Source of the DNA: Colwellia sp. BRX10-3
Lineage (GTDB): Bacteria > Pseudomonadota > Gammaproteobacteria > Enterobacterales > Alteromonadaceae
NCBI RefSeq assembly: GCF_014077505.1
Contig: NZ_JACGWA010000002.1
Span: 248,001-312,000, forward strand
DNA length: 64,000 bases
Direction: 5' to 3'
The stretch's first letter is position 1; the number at the start of each line of letters is the position of its first letter. Of this stretch, positions 25,128 to 35,441 are shown piece by piece. The notes under the pieces are model-generated. The model was not told the origin of the DNA. It ran no database searches and saw only the letters and a program-made list of their open reading frames with translations. The position numbers and the translations under genes were made by a program.

Positions 25128-26081
25128 TTAAAGCATTGCCTGTAATTGTTGCTCAAGTTTAACTTGGTCAATGGTAAAGTTTCGAATGCCTTCTGCCAAC
25201 TTTTCAGTTGCCATAGCATCTTGGTTCATCTGCCATCTAAATTGTGCTTCAGTTAGTGGAGCTTCATCTGCTAATGGCGCATGGTCGCTAAAAAGCTTTT
25301 GCGTAACTGTTGCTGTTGAATTTGCTAATTCGTCCATAAGATTTGGGCTGATCGTTAGTCGGTCACAACCAGCCAGTTCAAGTATTTCACCAATATTGCG
25401 GAAACTAGCACCCATCACAACCGTTTTGTGGCCTTTAGCTTTGTAATAATTATAGATACTCGTTACTGACACTACACCGGGATCTTCGCTAGCTGAGTAG
25501 TCAGTGCGGCCAGTATCTTTTTTATACCAATCTAAAATACGACCAACAAAAGGTGAAATCAGATAAATATTAGCTACGGCACAGGCTTGCGCTTGAGCAA
25601 AGTTAAATAGTAAGGTTAAATTACAGTTAATGCCTTCACGCTCTAATTGCTCTGCCGCTTTAATGCCTTCCCACGTAGAGGCTACTTTGATCAATATGCG
25701 ATCATTAGTAATGCCAGCTTCGTTGTACATAGCCATAAGCTTATAAGCTTTAGCGACAGATGCTTCAGTATCAAAAGATAAGCGAGCATCAACTTCTGTT
25801 GAAATTCTACCAGGTACTATCTTTAAAATTTCTAAACCAATTAATACCGAAAGTTTATCTGCAGCGTCAGTAACTTGCTGTTCAGCATTTGCCGACTGAG
25901 TTTTCGCCCATGCTACTGCAGTAGCCAGTAGATGTTGATAATTAGGCAGAGAGGCGGCTTTTAATAATAAAGACGGATTTGTAGTGGCATCTTGTGGTTG
26001 AAACTTAGCAATAGCTTCAATATCGCCGGTATCGGCAACAACAGTTGTCATTGCTTTTAATTGAGAAAGTTGATCGGTCAT
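25128..26081 (-). CDS. talB: Transaldolase B
   Basis: 317 aa from the ATG at 26081, matching the E. coli start (MTD-L--L) and preceded by AAGGGA; the frame could open at 26102 but without support. It moves a dihydroxyacetone unit between sugar phosphates in the non-oxidative pentose phosphate pathway. Family signatures: [28 protein letters not shown] at the N-terminus and the Schiff-base lysine in [17 protein letters not shown]. Also [14 protein letters not shown] and [10 protein letters not shown]. It stands alone on the minus strand. Confidence 0.96.
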   Translation of the reverse strand: MTDQLSQLKAMTTVVADTGDIEAIAKFQPQDATTNPSLLLKAASLPNYQHLLATAVAWAKTQSANAEQQVTDAADKLSVLIGLEILKIVPGRISTEVDARLSFDTEASVAKAYKLMAMYNEAGITNDRILIKVASTWEGIKAAEQLEREGINCNLTLLFNFAQAQACAVANIYLISPFVGRILDWYKKDTGRTDYSASEDPGVVSVTSIYNYYKAKGHKTVVMGASFRNIGEILELAGCDRLTISPNLMDELANSTATVTQKLFSDHAPLADEAPLTEAQFRWQMNQDAMATEKLAEGIRNFTIDQVKLEQQLQAML

Positions 26082-26385
26082 AACATGTCCCTTGATATTC
26101 ATAATGGAATCAGATGAATGTGAGTGTATTAGTTAATTTTGGTGAAATATTACAACGTTTTTCAAGCAAGATAGGTTGAAATTGCTAGGTATCTGTTTTA
26201 TTCATCTATATTTGTATCAAATTTTCATAATTTAGCAAGGGTGATAACGAAATAATTTAGATAAAACGCACTATTGTATGCTGTGTGGGCGATAAGTTAG
26301 ATGATGAATTCATAATGAAGATAATTATATTCGTTTTTTCCTGTGTTATAGTGACAAAAATTTTTTAAGATAGAGTAGATATATA

Positions 26386-27162
26386 ATGTTGCTTGTTGTT
26401 TCTCCAGCTAAGAATCTAGATTATGAATCCCCCGTTGCTACTGAAAAATATACTCAACCTGAACTATTAGCACACAGTAAAGTGTTAATGAAAAAGTGTA
26501 AAACACTGACTCCAGCTGATATCAGTTCATTAATGGGTATCAGCGATAAATTGGCCGGTTTAAATGCCGCGCGTTTTGGCGAGTGGGCAACCCCTTTTAC
26601 ACCAGAAAATTCTCGACAAGCCGTATTAGCTTTTAATGGCGACGTTTATACAGGCTTAGATGCTCCATCGTTTAACGAAGAAGACTTTGAATTTGCTCAG
26701 CAGCATATGCGGATATTATCTGGATTATATGGACTATTAAAGCCGCTAGACTTGATGCAAGCGTATCGACTAGAAATGGGCAAAAAATTAGACAATGATC
26801 GCGGCAGTAATTTGTATCAGTTTTGGGGCGATATTATCACCGAGCATTTAAATGCAGCGATTGGAGCTCAAGGCGACAATGTGTTAATTAACTTAGCGTC
26901 AAATGAATACTTTAAATCAGTTAACAAGAAAGTACTAAAAGCTGAAATTATTACACCGGCATTTAAAGATTGGAAAAACGGCCAGTTTAAAATGATCAGC
27001 TTTTTTGCCAAAAAAGCCCGCGGTTTAATGGCACGCTATATTATTGAGCACCAAATCACTGATGTTGAAAAGCTAAAAGAATTTGATGTGGCAGGGTATC
27101 AATATTCGAGTGAATTGAGTAAAGGTAATGACTGGGTGTTTACCCGTAAAGAAGTCGATTAA
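26386..27162 (+). CDS. yaaA: Peroxide stress resistance protein YaaA
   Basis: 258 aa YaaA/DUF328 protein. In E. coli it lowers free iron during peroxide stress and binds DNA. Full-length match to the family: [55 protein letters not shown] (here [17 protein letters not shown]), [12 protein letters not shown] and [15 protein letters not shown]. It is a single gene, followed by an AT-rich inverted repeat. Confidence 0.94.
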   Translation: MLLVVSPAKNLDYESPVATEKYTQPELLAHSKVLMKKCKTLTPADISSLMGISDKLAGLNAARFGEWATPFTPENSRQAVLAFNGDVYTGLDAPSFNEEDFEFAQQHMRILSGLYGLLKPLDLMQAYRLEMGKKLDNDRGSNLYQFWGDIITEHLNAAIGAQGDNVLINLASNEYFKSVNKKVLKAEIITPAFKDWKNGQFKMISFFAKKARGLMARYIIEHQITDVEKLKEFDVAGYQYSSELSKGNDWVFTRKEVD

Positions 27163-27476
27163 ACTAATTGAATTTGATTAAATATAAAAGCTATAAAGGT
27201 GAAACAACTCATTTATAGCTTTTATAGAAGATAGTACCTGAATAGATAATCACGCGACCCCTGCCTTATAATATTTGTAGAAGCCTACATTTAAACTGAT
27301 ACTTTTGGATAGAAAACTAAACTTAATATTATAATTATTTAAGCCTGCTTTGAGCTGTGAGTTCAATAGGTCATTGCAGCCGTTGGACATCATCACTTGA
27401 TGTTAATTTTGAGCCTTGAGTGACCGTTAACCGAATTTAGTTTAATTTCTGTTGTAGGCTTACAAAGGTTACATGA
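27163..27476. other. Intergenic region between yaaA and dipeptidase genes
   Basis: 314 bp between convergent genes. It holds an inverted repeat (27183-27197 / 27212-27226) with 15-bp AT-rich arms, TATAAAAGCTATAAA and its complement, 14-nt loop. This is the likely transcription end of yaaA. I see nothing else in it. Confidence 0.5.
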
Positions 27477-28703
27477 CTAATGAGTTTGCAAAGCTAATTT
27501 TTCAGCTCCAGATTCAATCTCATTCCAAACGCGTAAAAAATTTCCTCCTAGAAGTTTAGTTATTTGCTCATCGCTATAACCACGGGTTTGTAAGCCTGCA
27601 ATTAAATTAGGGTAATCGGCAACAGATTTTAGACCTTCCGGTAATGCTCCTTGTACGCCATCAAAATCTGAACCAATACCAATATGATCAATGCCTACAA
27701 GTTTTATAGCATAGTCAAATTGATTAAGCACAGCGTCTATGGGTGTCACTGGAATAGGATGTTTATCCCACCAATTTTTATCAAACGATTGTTCATCTAT
27801 TAATTCTGTGCCTGAAACAATAGCTGCTTGGTTTTGCTTGGCTACTGCCGCTTTTTCTTTAAAAAAAGCTTGAAGGTCATCGGCCGATTTTCGATTAATA
27901 AAAGGTATGCCAAAGGATATTTGTATCACCCCGCCTTTAGCCGCTATAGCCAATGCAAGTTCATCACTAATATTGCGTTCAAATCCGGGAGTAAAATGTC
28001 TAAAAGCAGAGTGGCTCGCAATTACCGGTACTTTGCTCAATAACAGAACATCTTTAACAGCTTTATCGGATAAATGCGACACGTCTACTATCATACCTAG
28101 CCGATTCATTTCACTCACAACGTTCTTACCAAAAGGGCTTAATCCGTTCCATTGGCGTCTGGGATCATAAGAAGAATCGCTAATGCGATTGCTAGCGCTG
28201 TGAGCTAATGTAATATAACGGACCCCACGTTTAAAAAATTTACCCACTTGATTAATGTCATCCTCAATTGGAGCGCCATTCTCCATACCAAGAGCTAACA
28301 AAACACGGTTTCCCGTTTTTAATCGTTCAATATCTTTTGGTGAACTTAAAAGTCCAAATTTATCAGGATGACGTACAATTAATGCTTCAATACTATCAAT
28401 CTGTGTATGGGCAATTTGTTTTGCTTTGCCTTGCTGATCATCACGAGCTGAAGTGTAAATTGACATAAAAGCTACATTAAGGCCGCCAGAATAAGCACTA
28501 GGGTAATCAAATTCACGACTAGGTGCAGTAGAGCCAAGATCACGCCACTCAGCAAGTAACTTGGTAGGGGCATCAATGTGTGTATCAACAATGATGGCTT
28601 TTTTCGCCAACTCCATAGCTGTGAGGGTTGTTGAGTTCGCTAATGTGTTTGCTGTATTAAGTAACAAAGCTATAACGATCGTTATCGATAGTTGCTTATT
28701 CAT
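27477..28703 (-). CDS. Secreted renal-dipeptidase-like peptidase (M19)
   Basis: 408 aa. The N-terminal signal peptide (SITIVIALLLNTANTLANS) indicates export. The rest is an M19 membrane-dipeptidase TIM barrel: the metal motif HxD in IVDTHIDAP, the Glu ligand region LALGMENGAPIEDD, a His ligand in VIASHSAFRHFTPGFERN, and GIGSDFDGVQGALPEG near the C-terminus. These zinc enzymes cleave dipeptides, including D-amino-acid-containing ones. GGTG lies upstream of the ATG. It is monocistronic. Whether it stays periplasmic or is attached to the membrane cannot be seen; no lipobox is present. Confidence 0.92.
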   Translation of the reverse strand: MNKQLSITIVIALLLNTANTLANSTTLTAMELAKKAIIVDTHIDAPTKLLAEWRDLGSTAPSREFDYPSAYSGGLNVAFMSIYTSARDDQQGKAKQIAHTQIDSIEALIVRHPDKFGLLSSPKDIERLKTGNRVLLALGMENGAPIEDDINQVGKFFKRGVRYITLAHSASNRISDSSYDPRRQWNGLSPFGKNVVSEMNRLGMIVDVSHLSDKAVKDVLLLSKVPVIASHSAFRHFTPGFERNISDELALAIAAKGGVIQISFGIPFINRKSADDLQAFFKEKAAVAKQNQAAIVSGTELIDEQSFDKNWWDKHPIPVTPIDAVLNQFDYAIKLVGIDHIGIGSDFDGVQGALPEGLKSVADYPNLIAGLQTRGYSDEQITKLLGGNFLRVWNEIESGAEKLALQTH

Positions 28704-29184
28704 TGTTCACCTTTCCTTTTAATATCGAAAAATACTTTATCTAATTTTCAACTTATCGGTGTGACTTTTATCCTAATGCGATAATTTTTTGAGTAATCGA
28801 TTTACTTTATTATAGAAGTTAGCATACAACATGGTAGGTGATATTTATTGTTGATTAAAGTAAGCATGCCCAATAAAAAATATTATGTCTGCAATTGTTA
28901 AATAGCTGCGGCCTTGATTTCAAAGTATCTATGACCTAAATACTGGCTTAGTTGTCTATCAAGATGAAATAAGGTCAACGTCTTTTGAATACCCAAAGTA
29001 GCTTAAAATTTAATTGTTCCTAATGCCCGTAATGTCGAAACAGTTGCCGTTAGCAAAAGATAAACCAATAACTAGATTACTATCACCTTATCACTATCGA
29101 TAAAACTCAATTAATAATTAAGTGACTAAAAACAAAAAAACCTAAACGAGTGCGTTTAGGTTTTTAGATTTTAAAAGGCAGATT
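28704..29184. other. Intergenic region upstream of the dipeptidase gene
   Basis: 481 bp. The end near 29136-29165 carries the srmB terminator; the rest should contain the dipeptidase promoter. I see no RNA gene, repeat family or reading frame of note. Confidence 0.4.
29136..29165 (-). terminator. Terminator of srmB
   Basis: AAAAACCTAAACG (29136-29148), loop agtg, CGTTTAGGTTTTT (29153-29165). Perfect 13-bp stem with T-runs both ways, placed 20 bp past the srmB stop. Confidence 0.88.
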
Positions 29185-30420
29185 TTAACTTTTGGTGCGT
29201 TTCGCTATTTTTTTTGCTTTAGCTTTTTTCTGTGCCACAGTTCTTTTCACTTTAGTCTTTTTCGTGGCAACACGTGCTTCTTTAAATTTTGGTCTTAAGG
29301 TTTCAATTACACGACGTGGTAGGCGCTCTTTTATGTAACGTTCAATTTTACCAATGACTGTCATGTCGTGTGCTTCAACCAATGATATAGCTGTACCTTT
29401 ATTGCCAGCGCGACCTGTGCGGCCGATGCGGTGCAAATATATATCGGCTGTGCGGGGCATATCAAAGTTTATTACATGCGTTATATCGTCAATATCAAGA
29501 CCACGTTCAGCGACATCTGTAGCTACAAGCACATTAACGGTACCATTGCGCAAACGTTCAACTGATGTGTTGCGTTTGTCTTGTTGCATTTTACCTTCAA
29601 GCCATACGCAAGGTACGTTATCGGCGTAAAGTTTGCCTGATAGATGCTGCACGGTTTCACGTTTATTGGCAAAAACAAGGGCACGTTCTACTTCTTCTTG
29701 TTGTAATAAGTTTAGCAATAAGGCGTATTTATGATCTTTGTCGTCAGCTAAGTGCATCCACTGGTGAATTTTTGCTTTTTCTTTTCGAGAAGGATTTGCT
29801 TCTAAAAATACAGGGTCGTTCAAAAGTTCGCGAGAAAAACGTACTACTGCGGCACCTTCTAATGTTGCAGAAAATAGCATGGTCTGTTTACGCCAGCGTG
29901 CTTCGCCAACAATGCGATTAATGGTTTCAGCAAAACCCATAGCGAGCATACGATCTGCTTCATCTAAAATAAGAATTTCAATTTCACGGCTATCAAACTG
30001 CTCGCTTTCAATGTATTCCATTAAACGGCCAGGTGTAGCAACCAAAATATCGGTGTTACCTGTAAGTACTTCTTTATGACTGCCATAATTAACACCACCG
30101 GTAATTACCGCGGATTTAATATTGGTAAGCGCGGTTAACTTCTCACATTGCTCATGAGTTTGTATGGCCAGTTCGCGTGTTGGTGACAAAATTAGCACAC
30201 GTGGAAAACCTTGCTGTGGACGGGGATAGTCAAGCAAGTGTTGAGCGGCTGGTAAAATGAACGCCGCTGTTTTTCCCGTTCCTGTAGGGGCTGAAGCTAA
30301 TACGTCTTTGCCTGTCATAGCCACAGGAAGTACTAATTCTTGGATAGACGTCGGCTTTTTAAAGCCTGCATTTTCAACGCCGCCTAATAACGCGGAATCT
30401 AGGTCAAACTGCTCAAACAT
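29185..30420 (-). CDS. srmB: DEAD-box RNA helicase SrmB
   Basis: 411 aa. All helicase motifs are visible: Q motif (GFKKPTSIQELVLP), I (APTGTGKT), Ia (PTRELA), Ib (TPGR), II (DEAD in LILDEADRML), III (SAT), IV to VI (VLVATDVAERGLDIDD and HRIGRTGRAGNKG). Over its length it follows E. coli SrmB closely (ETRWRKQTLLFSATLEG-type block, IHQWMHLADD, VIETLRPKFKEAR). SrmB acts early in assembly of the large ribosomal subunit. The C-terminal 35 residues are Lys/Arg-rich, an RNA-binding tail that is shorter than in E. coli. Confidence 0.93.
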   Translation of the reverse strand: MFEQFDLDSALLGGVENAGFKKPTSIQELVLPVAMTGKDVLASAPTGTGKTAAFILPAAQHLLDYPRPQQGFPRVLILSPTRELAIQTHEQCEKLTALTNIKSAVITGGVNYGSHKEVLTGNTDILVATPGRLMEYIESEQFDSREIEILILDEADRMLAMGFAETINRIVGEARWRKQTMLFSATLEGAAVVRFSRELLNDPVFLEANPSRKEKAKIHQWMHLADDKDHKYALLLNLLQQEEVERALVFANKRETVQHLSGKLYADNVPCVWLEGKMQQDKRNTSVERLRNGTVNVLVATDVAERGLDIDDITHVINFDMPRTADIYLHRIGRTGRAGNKGTAISLVEAHDMTVIGKIERYIKERLPRRVIETLRPKFKEARVATKKTKVKRTVAQKKAKAKKIAKRTKS

Positions 30421-30521
30421 GTAATAATTTTCTTTGGGGATTAATAACGCGGATTATAATGGCAAAATACGATTTATCCTAAAGATCTTGCCAAATTAAT
30501 CTATTTATTATGATATTTAAC

Positions 30522-31046
30522 TTAATCCGCTAGTATATCAGCGATTTCATGGTTTATTTGTTGGCACCAAACTTTGATGCGCTCTTCACTGGCATCATAT
30601 TGGTTGTCTTCATCAAGGGCTAAACCAACAAATTGTTGTTTGTTTTCGGTCAAAGCTTTTGACTCTGCAAATTCATAACCTTCATTTGGCCAATAACCGA
30701 TAACATAGCCACCTTGTGCCAGCACTTGTTCATGTAACATGCCTAGCGCATCTTGAAACCAATCGGTGTAGCCAATTTGATCGCCCATGCCATAAAGCGC
30801 TACTATTTTACCTTCGAGATTAATCTCGGAAATTTCTGGCCAGTGTGACTCCCAATCTTCTTGAATTTCACCATAATCCCAAGTAGAAATGCCTAAAATT
30901 AACATGTCGTGATTTGCCATTTCGGCCAATGGTGTATCTTTTATATTAAATAAAGTGACTATGTCAGCGCCAAGTTCTGTTTGAATTTTTTCTGCTGCTA
31001 TTTCGGTATAACACGTGGTTGAGCCATAAAATAATGCAATGTTCAT
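30522..31046 (-). CDS. fldB: Flavodoxin FldB
   Basis: 174 aa from the ATG at 31046 ([15 protein letters not shown]), which matches E. coli FldB; the frame opens ten codons earlier without homology. It is a long-chain flavodoxin binding FMN: phosphate loop GSTTCYTE, the isoalloxazine loops [14 protein letters not shown] and [20 protein letters not shown], and the C-terminal [16 protein letters not shown]. The STTCYTE loop and GEIQEDWE identify FldB and not FldA. In E. coli fldB precedes xerD-dsbC-recJ; here it points away from dsbC and xerD is missing from the interval. Confidence 0.93.
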   Translation of the reverse strand: MNIALFYGSTTCYTEIAAEKIQTELGADIVTLFNIKDTPLAEMANHDMLILGISTWDYGEIQEDWESHWPEISEINLEGKIVALYGMGDQIGYTDWFQDALGMLHEQVLAQGGYVIGYWPNEGYEFAESKALTENKQQFVGLALDEDNQYDASEERIKVWCQQINHEIADILAD

Positions 31047-31318
31047 TGATAAATTACCGAGGTTTTTACGAACCACTTTAGGTGGCAGGTGAGCGAGTGA
31101 CGAGATTTTAACAAAATTTCAGTAAATAAGAAGCTTTGCGTTACGAGACAAATTAATATTTTATTAGATATATTAGCTATTGGAGGTCTCAGTGTTATTG
31201 CAATTATGACTTTTTCACTGTAATTTTAGCGGGATTAAAGCGGTCTTTGTATTTAACTAAATATTGCAAATGTAATTTTCCGCTCATTTTCCGCTTATTT
31301 AAGGTATGGAATTGATTT

Positions 31319-32107
31319 ATGTCTAAGAATTTTTTATTGGCCGCAGCATTTGGCGTGTTAAGTTTGACTCACCATGTTGCCGCCTATGCTGAACCTGCAA
31401 CGCCATCAAATAATAGTGTTATGTTACCCGTTGCACAATCGCCTGAGGTTGAAGCCGTTAAAGCAAAACTTTCGCAAACTTTAGGATTCAATGTTGCCAG
31501 TATTAAACCATCTCCAATGACTGGCGTGATTGAAGTGCTTACGGATCAGGGCTTATTTTATGCCAGCGCCGATGGTAACTTTTTATTGCATGGAAAAATG
31601 TACGGATTAGGCGATAACGTTACTAATTTAACCGAAGCAAGCTTAGCGCAAGTGCGTGTGGAAGGCATGGTTAAGTTTTCTGATGCTATGATTGTTTATC
31701 CAGCAAAAAATGAAAAACACGTAGTTACCGTTTTTACCGATATTACCTGTGGTTACTGTCGTAAAATGCATGAACAAATAGACGACTATAACGATAAAGG
31801 TATAACTGTTCGTTACTTAGCGTATCCACGTGCTGGCGTGAAAGACCGTTCAGGTGGTTATTCACAAGGCTTTAAAGATTTACGTTCAATATGGTGTCAT
31901 GAAGATGCTAAGTCGGCGCTAACAAAAGCGAAAAGTGGCTCTAAGGTGGCAGCACGTATTTGTGATATGCCTATCGAAGAAGAATTTGACTTTGGTCGCC
32001 AAGTTGGCGTTACCGGAACACCTGCTATTATGCTTGAAAATGGCATGATGGTGCCAGGTTATCAAGACCCTGATAAATTATTTACGTTATTAGAATCCGC
32101 TCAGTAA
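31319..32107 (+). CDS. dsbC: Thiol:disulfide interchange protein DsbC
   Basis: 262 aa periplasmic disulfide isomerase. It has a signal peptide (MSKNFLLAAAFGVLSLTHHV, cleaved near AYA-EPA), an N-terminal dimerisation domain (residues about 40-90) and a thioredoxin-fold domain with the redox pair CGYC near residue 143 (TDITCGYCRKMH). The cis-Pro loop GVTGTPAIMLENG is near the C-terminus. It repairs wrong disulfides and is kept reduced by DsbD. It is followed by its own terminator, so recJ has a separate transcription start or depends on read-through. Confidence 0.95.
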   Translation: MSKNFLLAAAFGVLSLTHHVAAYAEPATPSNNSVMLPVAQSPEVEAVKAKLSQTLGFNVASIKPSPMTGVIEVLTDQGLFYASADGNFLLHGKMYGLGDNVTNLTEASLAQVRVEGMVKFSDAMIVYPAKNEKHVVTVFTDITCGYCRKMHEQIDDYNDKGITVRYLAYPRAGVKDRSGGYSQGFKDLRSIWCHEDAKSALTKAKSGSKVAARICDMPIEEEFDFGRQVGVTGTPAIMLENGMMVPGYQDPDKLFTLLESAQ

Positions 32108-32168
32108 GGTGGTTAATATCATACTGGTTAAGCCGTATTTTCAAATGGTGTAACTAAATTTTTTCATA

Positions 32169-32197
32169 AAATGGCAAGTATTTAACTTGCCATTTTT
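32169..32197 (+). terminator. Terminator of dsbC
   Basis: AAATGGCAAGT (32169-32179), loop attta, ACTTGCCATTT (32185-32195) then TT. Perfect 11-bp stem between dsbC and recJ. Confidence 0.85.
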
Positions 32198-32229
32198 GTA
32201 TCTAGCGTTTTAAGTATAAAGGTTCATTC

Positions 32230-34014
32230 ATGCATAAAGAGATCATTCGTCGAGAGCAAGTAAGCGATGAGCATTTACCCGATACGCTGCATCCTATTAT
32301 TCGACAAATATACGCGCGGCGCGGTGTTACTAGTAAAGAGCAGCTTGAATTAACCGCGTCACATTTATGCGCCGTTGATTCGTTGAAAGGTTTACCTGAA
32401 GCATGTGCGCTTTTATATCAGGCGCTACAAGAGAAAAAAAATATCACTGTGATTGGTGACTTTGATGCCGATGGCGCTACAAGTACTGCATTAATGATGG
32501 AAGCATTACACATGCTAGGGTCGAAAAATCATCATTTTCTTGTGCCCAACCGATTTAAATATGGTTATGGCCTTACGCCTGAAATTGTTGATATTGCAGC
32601 CTCTCAAGGCGCTCAAGTATTAGTCACTGTTGATAATGGCATTAGTTGTGTTGCCGGTGTAAAAAGGGCAAAAAATTTAGGGCTTCAAGTAGTGGTTACT
32701 GATCATCACTTACCTGGCGCGGATACACCACCTGCTGACGCTATTATTAATCCCAATCAACGAGGTTGTAACTTTGCTAGTAAGTCGTTAGCTGGTGTTG
32801 GTGTCGCTTTTTATTTTATGTTGGCATTAAGAAAATATTTACGCGAGCAACAATGGTTTGAACAACAGGGAATTAAAGAACCTAATATTGCGCAATTACT
32901 TGATTTAGTTGCACTAGGTACGGTTGCCGATGTGGTGTCACTTGATGCCAATAATCGTATTTTAGTTGAACAAGGACTAAAACGTATTCGCGCAGGTGCC
33001 ACGCGTCCAGGTATTCAAGCATTAATCGAAATTGCCGGCAAAAATCAGCAAAAATTGATTGCTAGCGACTTTGGCTTTGCTTTAGGACCACGTATCAATG
33101 CCGCAGGGCGTTTAGACGATATGGCTTTTGGTATTAATTGTTTATTAGCAAAAGATTTATCAACCGCAAGAGTAATGGCCGCAGACTTAGATGACTTAAA
33201 CAAAACACGCCGAGAAATAGAGCAGGGCATGCAACTTGAGGCTGAACAAGTGCTAGCAAGCTTAAAGTTTAGTGAAGATAATTTACCGCATGGCATTAGT
33301 TTGTTTCATGGCGATTGGCATCAAGGCGTTATAGGCATTGTTGCGGGGCGATTAAAAGAAAAATATCATCGACCTAGCATTGTTTTTGCCAAAGGTAATG
33401 ATGACACTGACGAAAATAGTACTGACCTTAAAGCCAGCAGCATCGATAGCAATAGTATTGATATAAGTAACAACGAAATAAAAGGCTCAGCGCGCTCAAT
33501 TCCTGGTTTACATATTCGTGATTTATTAGAGTACATTGACAGTCAACATCCTGGTATTATTATCAAATTTGGTGGCCATGCCATGGCGGCAGGTTTGTCG
33601 ATAGCGGCTAATCAATTCCAACAGTTTTCATCACTATTTGAAAAATATGCAGAGCAATGGTTAAGCAAAGAAGCACTAACCGGCGTTTTATCTTCAGATG
33701 GTGAACTATTAACTAACGATATGACCCTTGCCTTTGCTGAAGTATTACGTGACGCCGGGCCTTGGGGACAGAACTTTCCAGAGCCAGTATTTGATGATGT
33801 TTTCACCCTTGTTCAACAGCGCATTGTAGGCGAAAAACACTTAAAGCTAGTGGTAGAAAAAGAAAAGCAAATATTTGATGCTATTGCCTTTAATGTTGAT
33901 ATAAAACGTTGGCCTGACAGCCAAGCGAAGCAAGTAAAATTAGCCTATCGTCTCGATATTAACGAGTTTCGTGGTAAGCAATCAGTGCAATTAATGGTCG
34001 AACAATTAGACTGA
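32230..34014 (+). CDS. recJ: Single-stranded-DNA-specific exonuclease RecJ
   Basis: 594 aa. RecJ degrades single-stranded DNA 5' to 3' in recombination and mismatch repair. The DHH metal motifs are seen: VIGDFDADGATSTALM near residue 77, VTVDNGISC, VVTDHHLPG (DHH), and ALGTVADVVSLD. The DHHA1 part carries the block GSARSIPGLHIRDLLEYID and GGHAMAAGLS. Compared with E. coli RecJ it has about 25 extra residues, Asp/Ser/Asn/Ile-rich (around residues 392-416), inserted just before the GSARS block. It is otherwise complete. It sits in the conserved dsbC-recJ-prfB-lysS order. Confidence 0.95.
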   Translation: MHKEIIRREQVSDEHLPDTLHPIIRQIYARRGVTSKEQLELTASHLCAVDSLKGLPEACALLYQALQEKKNITVIGDFDADGATSTALMMEALHMLGSKNHHFLVPNRFKYGYGLTPEIVDIAASQGAQVLVTVDNGISCVAGVKRAKNLGLQVVVTDHHLPGADTPPADAIINPNQRGCNFASKSLAGVGVAFYFMLALRKYLREQQWFEQQGIKEPNIAQLLDLVALGTVADVVSLDANNRILVEQGLKRIRAGATRPGIQALIEIAGKNQQKLIASDFGFALGPRINAAGRLDDMAFGINCLLAKDLSTARVMAADLDDLNKTRREIEQGMQLEAEQVLASLKFSEDNLPHGISLFHGDWHQGVIGIVAGRLKEKYHRPSIVFAKGNDDTDENSTDLKASSIDSNSIDISNNEIKGSARSIPGLHIRDLLEYIDSQHPGIIIKFGGHAMAAGLSIAANQFQQFSSLFEKYAEQWLSKEALTGVLSSDGELLTNDMTLAFAEVLRDAGPWGQNFPEPVFDDVFTLVQQRIVGEKHLKLVVEKEKQIFDAIAFNVDIKRWPDSQAKQVKLAYRLDINEFRGKQSVQLMVEQLD

Positions 34015-34115
34015 AGTGCAGTAAGAACATTATTAGCTTAATCGCTTAGATTAATAGTGACATTAAACGGATAGAAAAATATAATAAAAATGGCGTTTCA
34101 TTGCACAAGCAAGCG

Positions 34116-34144
34116 TTTATTTAATCGCATAATTAAGCTACAAT
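34116..34144 (+). promoter_or_regulatory. Possible prfB promoter
   Basis: TTTATT (34116-34121), 17-nt spacer, TACAAT (34139-34144). It is about 88 bp before the prfB ATG, in the 217-bp gap after recJ. The -10 box is good, the -35 weak. Confidence 0.35.
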
Positions 34145-34231
34145 GCGCGACTGTTTTTTTGTTGTTTTTCCTTAATCAGTAATTATATTCACCATTTATA
34201 TTCATCTATGACGGCGTAACAGTTAAAAAGT

Positions 34232-35330
34232 ATGTTAGAAGTTAATCCAGTACTCAATAAAATTAAAGAAATTCGCGAACGCACCAACCTGCTTCGGGGG
34301 TATCTTTGACTACGATCAAAAGTCAGAACGTTTGGTTGAAGTTACACGCGAGTTAGAATCTGCAGATGTTTGGAATGATCCTGAACGTGCTCAAGCATTG
34401 GGTCGTGAACGCGCGGCATTAGAAGCCGTAGTTGAAACCATAGACGAAATGGATTCAGGTTGTGAAGACATTGAAGGCTTGGTTGAGCTTGCTGTTGAAG
34501 CAGAAGATGAAGAAACCTTTGTTGATGCCGAAGCTGAAACAAAAACTTTAGAAGCTAGTCTTGAAAAGTTAGAGTTTCGTCGCATGTTCTCTGGCGAGCA
34601 CGATGCCAATAACTGCTATTTAGATATCCAGTCAGGATCTGGCGGTACAGAAGCGCAAGATTGGGCCGAAATGCTGATGCGTATGTATTTGCGTTGGGGG
34701 GAAGCCAACGGCTACAAAACTGAAGCGATTGAAGTTACGGGTGGTGATGTCGCCGGCATTAAAGGTTGCACCATTAAATATACTGGTGAATATGCTTTTG
34801 GTTGGTTACGCACCGAAACCGGTGTTCATCGTTTAGTACGAAAATCACCTTTTGACTCAAGTGGTCGTCGCCATACCTCGTTTGCTTCTGCGTTTATATA
34901 CCCAGAAATTGACGACAATATTGAAATTGATATTAACCCAGCAGATTTGCGCATAGATACTTTTCGCGCTTCTGGTGCGGGTGGTCAACATGTTAACAAA
35001 ACTGATTCTGCCATACGTATTACTCATGAACCAACAGGTGCAGTAGTAGCTTGTCAGGCGGACCGTTCTCAGCATAAAAACCGTGCAACAGCCATGAAGC
35101 TTTTAAAAGCTAAATTGTATGAAATGGAAATGCAAAAGCAGAATGAAGGTAAACAAGAATTAGAAGACGGCAAATCTGATATTGGCTGGGGCAGTCAAAT
35201 ACGCTCTTATGTTTTAGATGACAGCCGTATTAAAGATTTACGTACCGGAATAGAAAACCGTAATACGCAAGCAGTATTAGACGGTGATTTAAACAAATTT
35301 TTAGAAGCTAGTTTGAAATCTGGCTTATAG
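34232..35330 (+). CDS. prfB: Peptide chain release factor 2 (with programmed +1 frameshift)
   Basis: 365 aa after frameshifting, the same as E. coli RF2. The first 25 codons begin at ATG 34232 ([17 protein letters not shown]) and end at an in-frame TGA at 34307-34309. Translation continues in the +1 frame from GAC at 34308 ([12 protein letters not shown]). RF2 recognises UAA and UGA. Visible are the SPF anticodon-like motif in [12 protein letters not shown] and the catalytic GGQ in [14 protein letters not shown]. Because the stop is read by RF2 itself, the protein controls its own amount. It lies between recJ and lysS. Confidence 0.96.
34296..34310 (+). promoter_or_regulatory. Programmed +1 frameshift site of prfB
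   Basis: CGGGGGTATCTTTGAC: an internal Shine-Dalgarno-like GGGGG, the slippery CTT codon, then TGA followed by C, which makes a weak stop. The arrangement is the same as in E. coli (AGGGGG-TAT-CTT-TGA-C) except for C in place of the first A. Confidence 0.93.
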
Positions 35331-35441
35331 ATACCTTAATTAATTTGAAAATATTTTTAATAGAATATACCTGTAATGGCAAAATTTGAGCGCTAATTAA
35401 CTGAGCTTAAATAACAAATTACGTTAAACACGAGAAATAAA

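Noticed and set aside
27163-28703. tRNA or small RNA genes in the wider gaps
   Set aside because: I looked for cloverleaf-like arms and CCA ends in the gaps over 300 bp and found none; no 3' end resembles a tRNA or rRNA.
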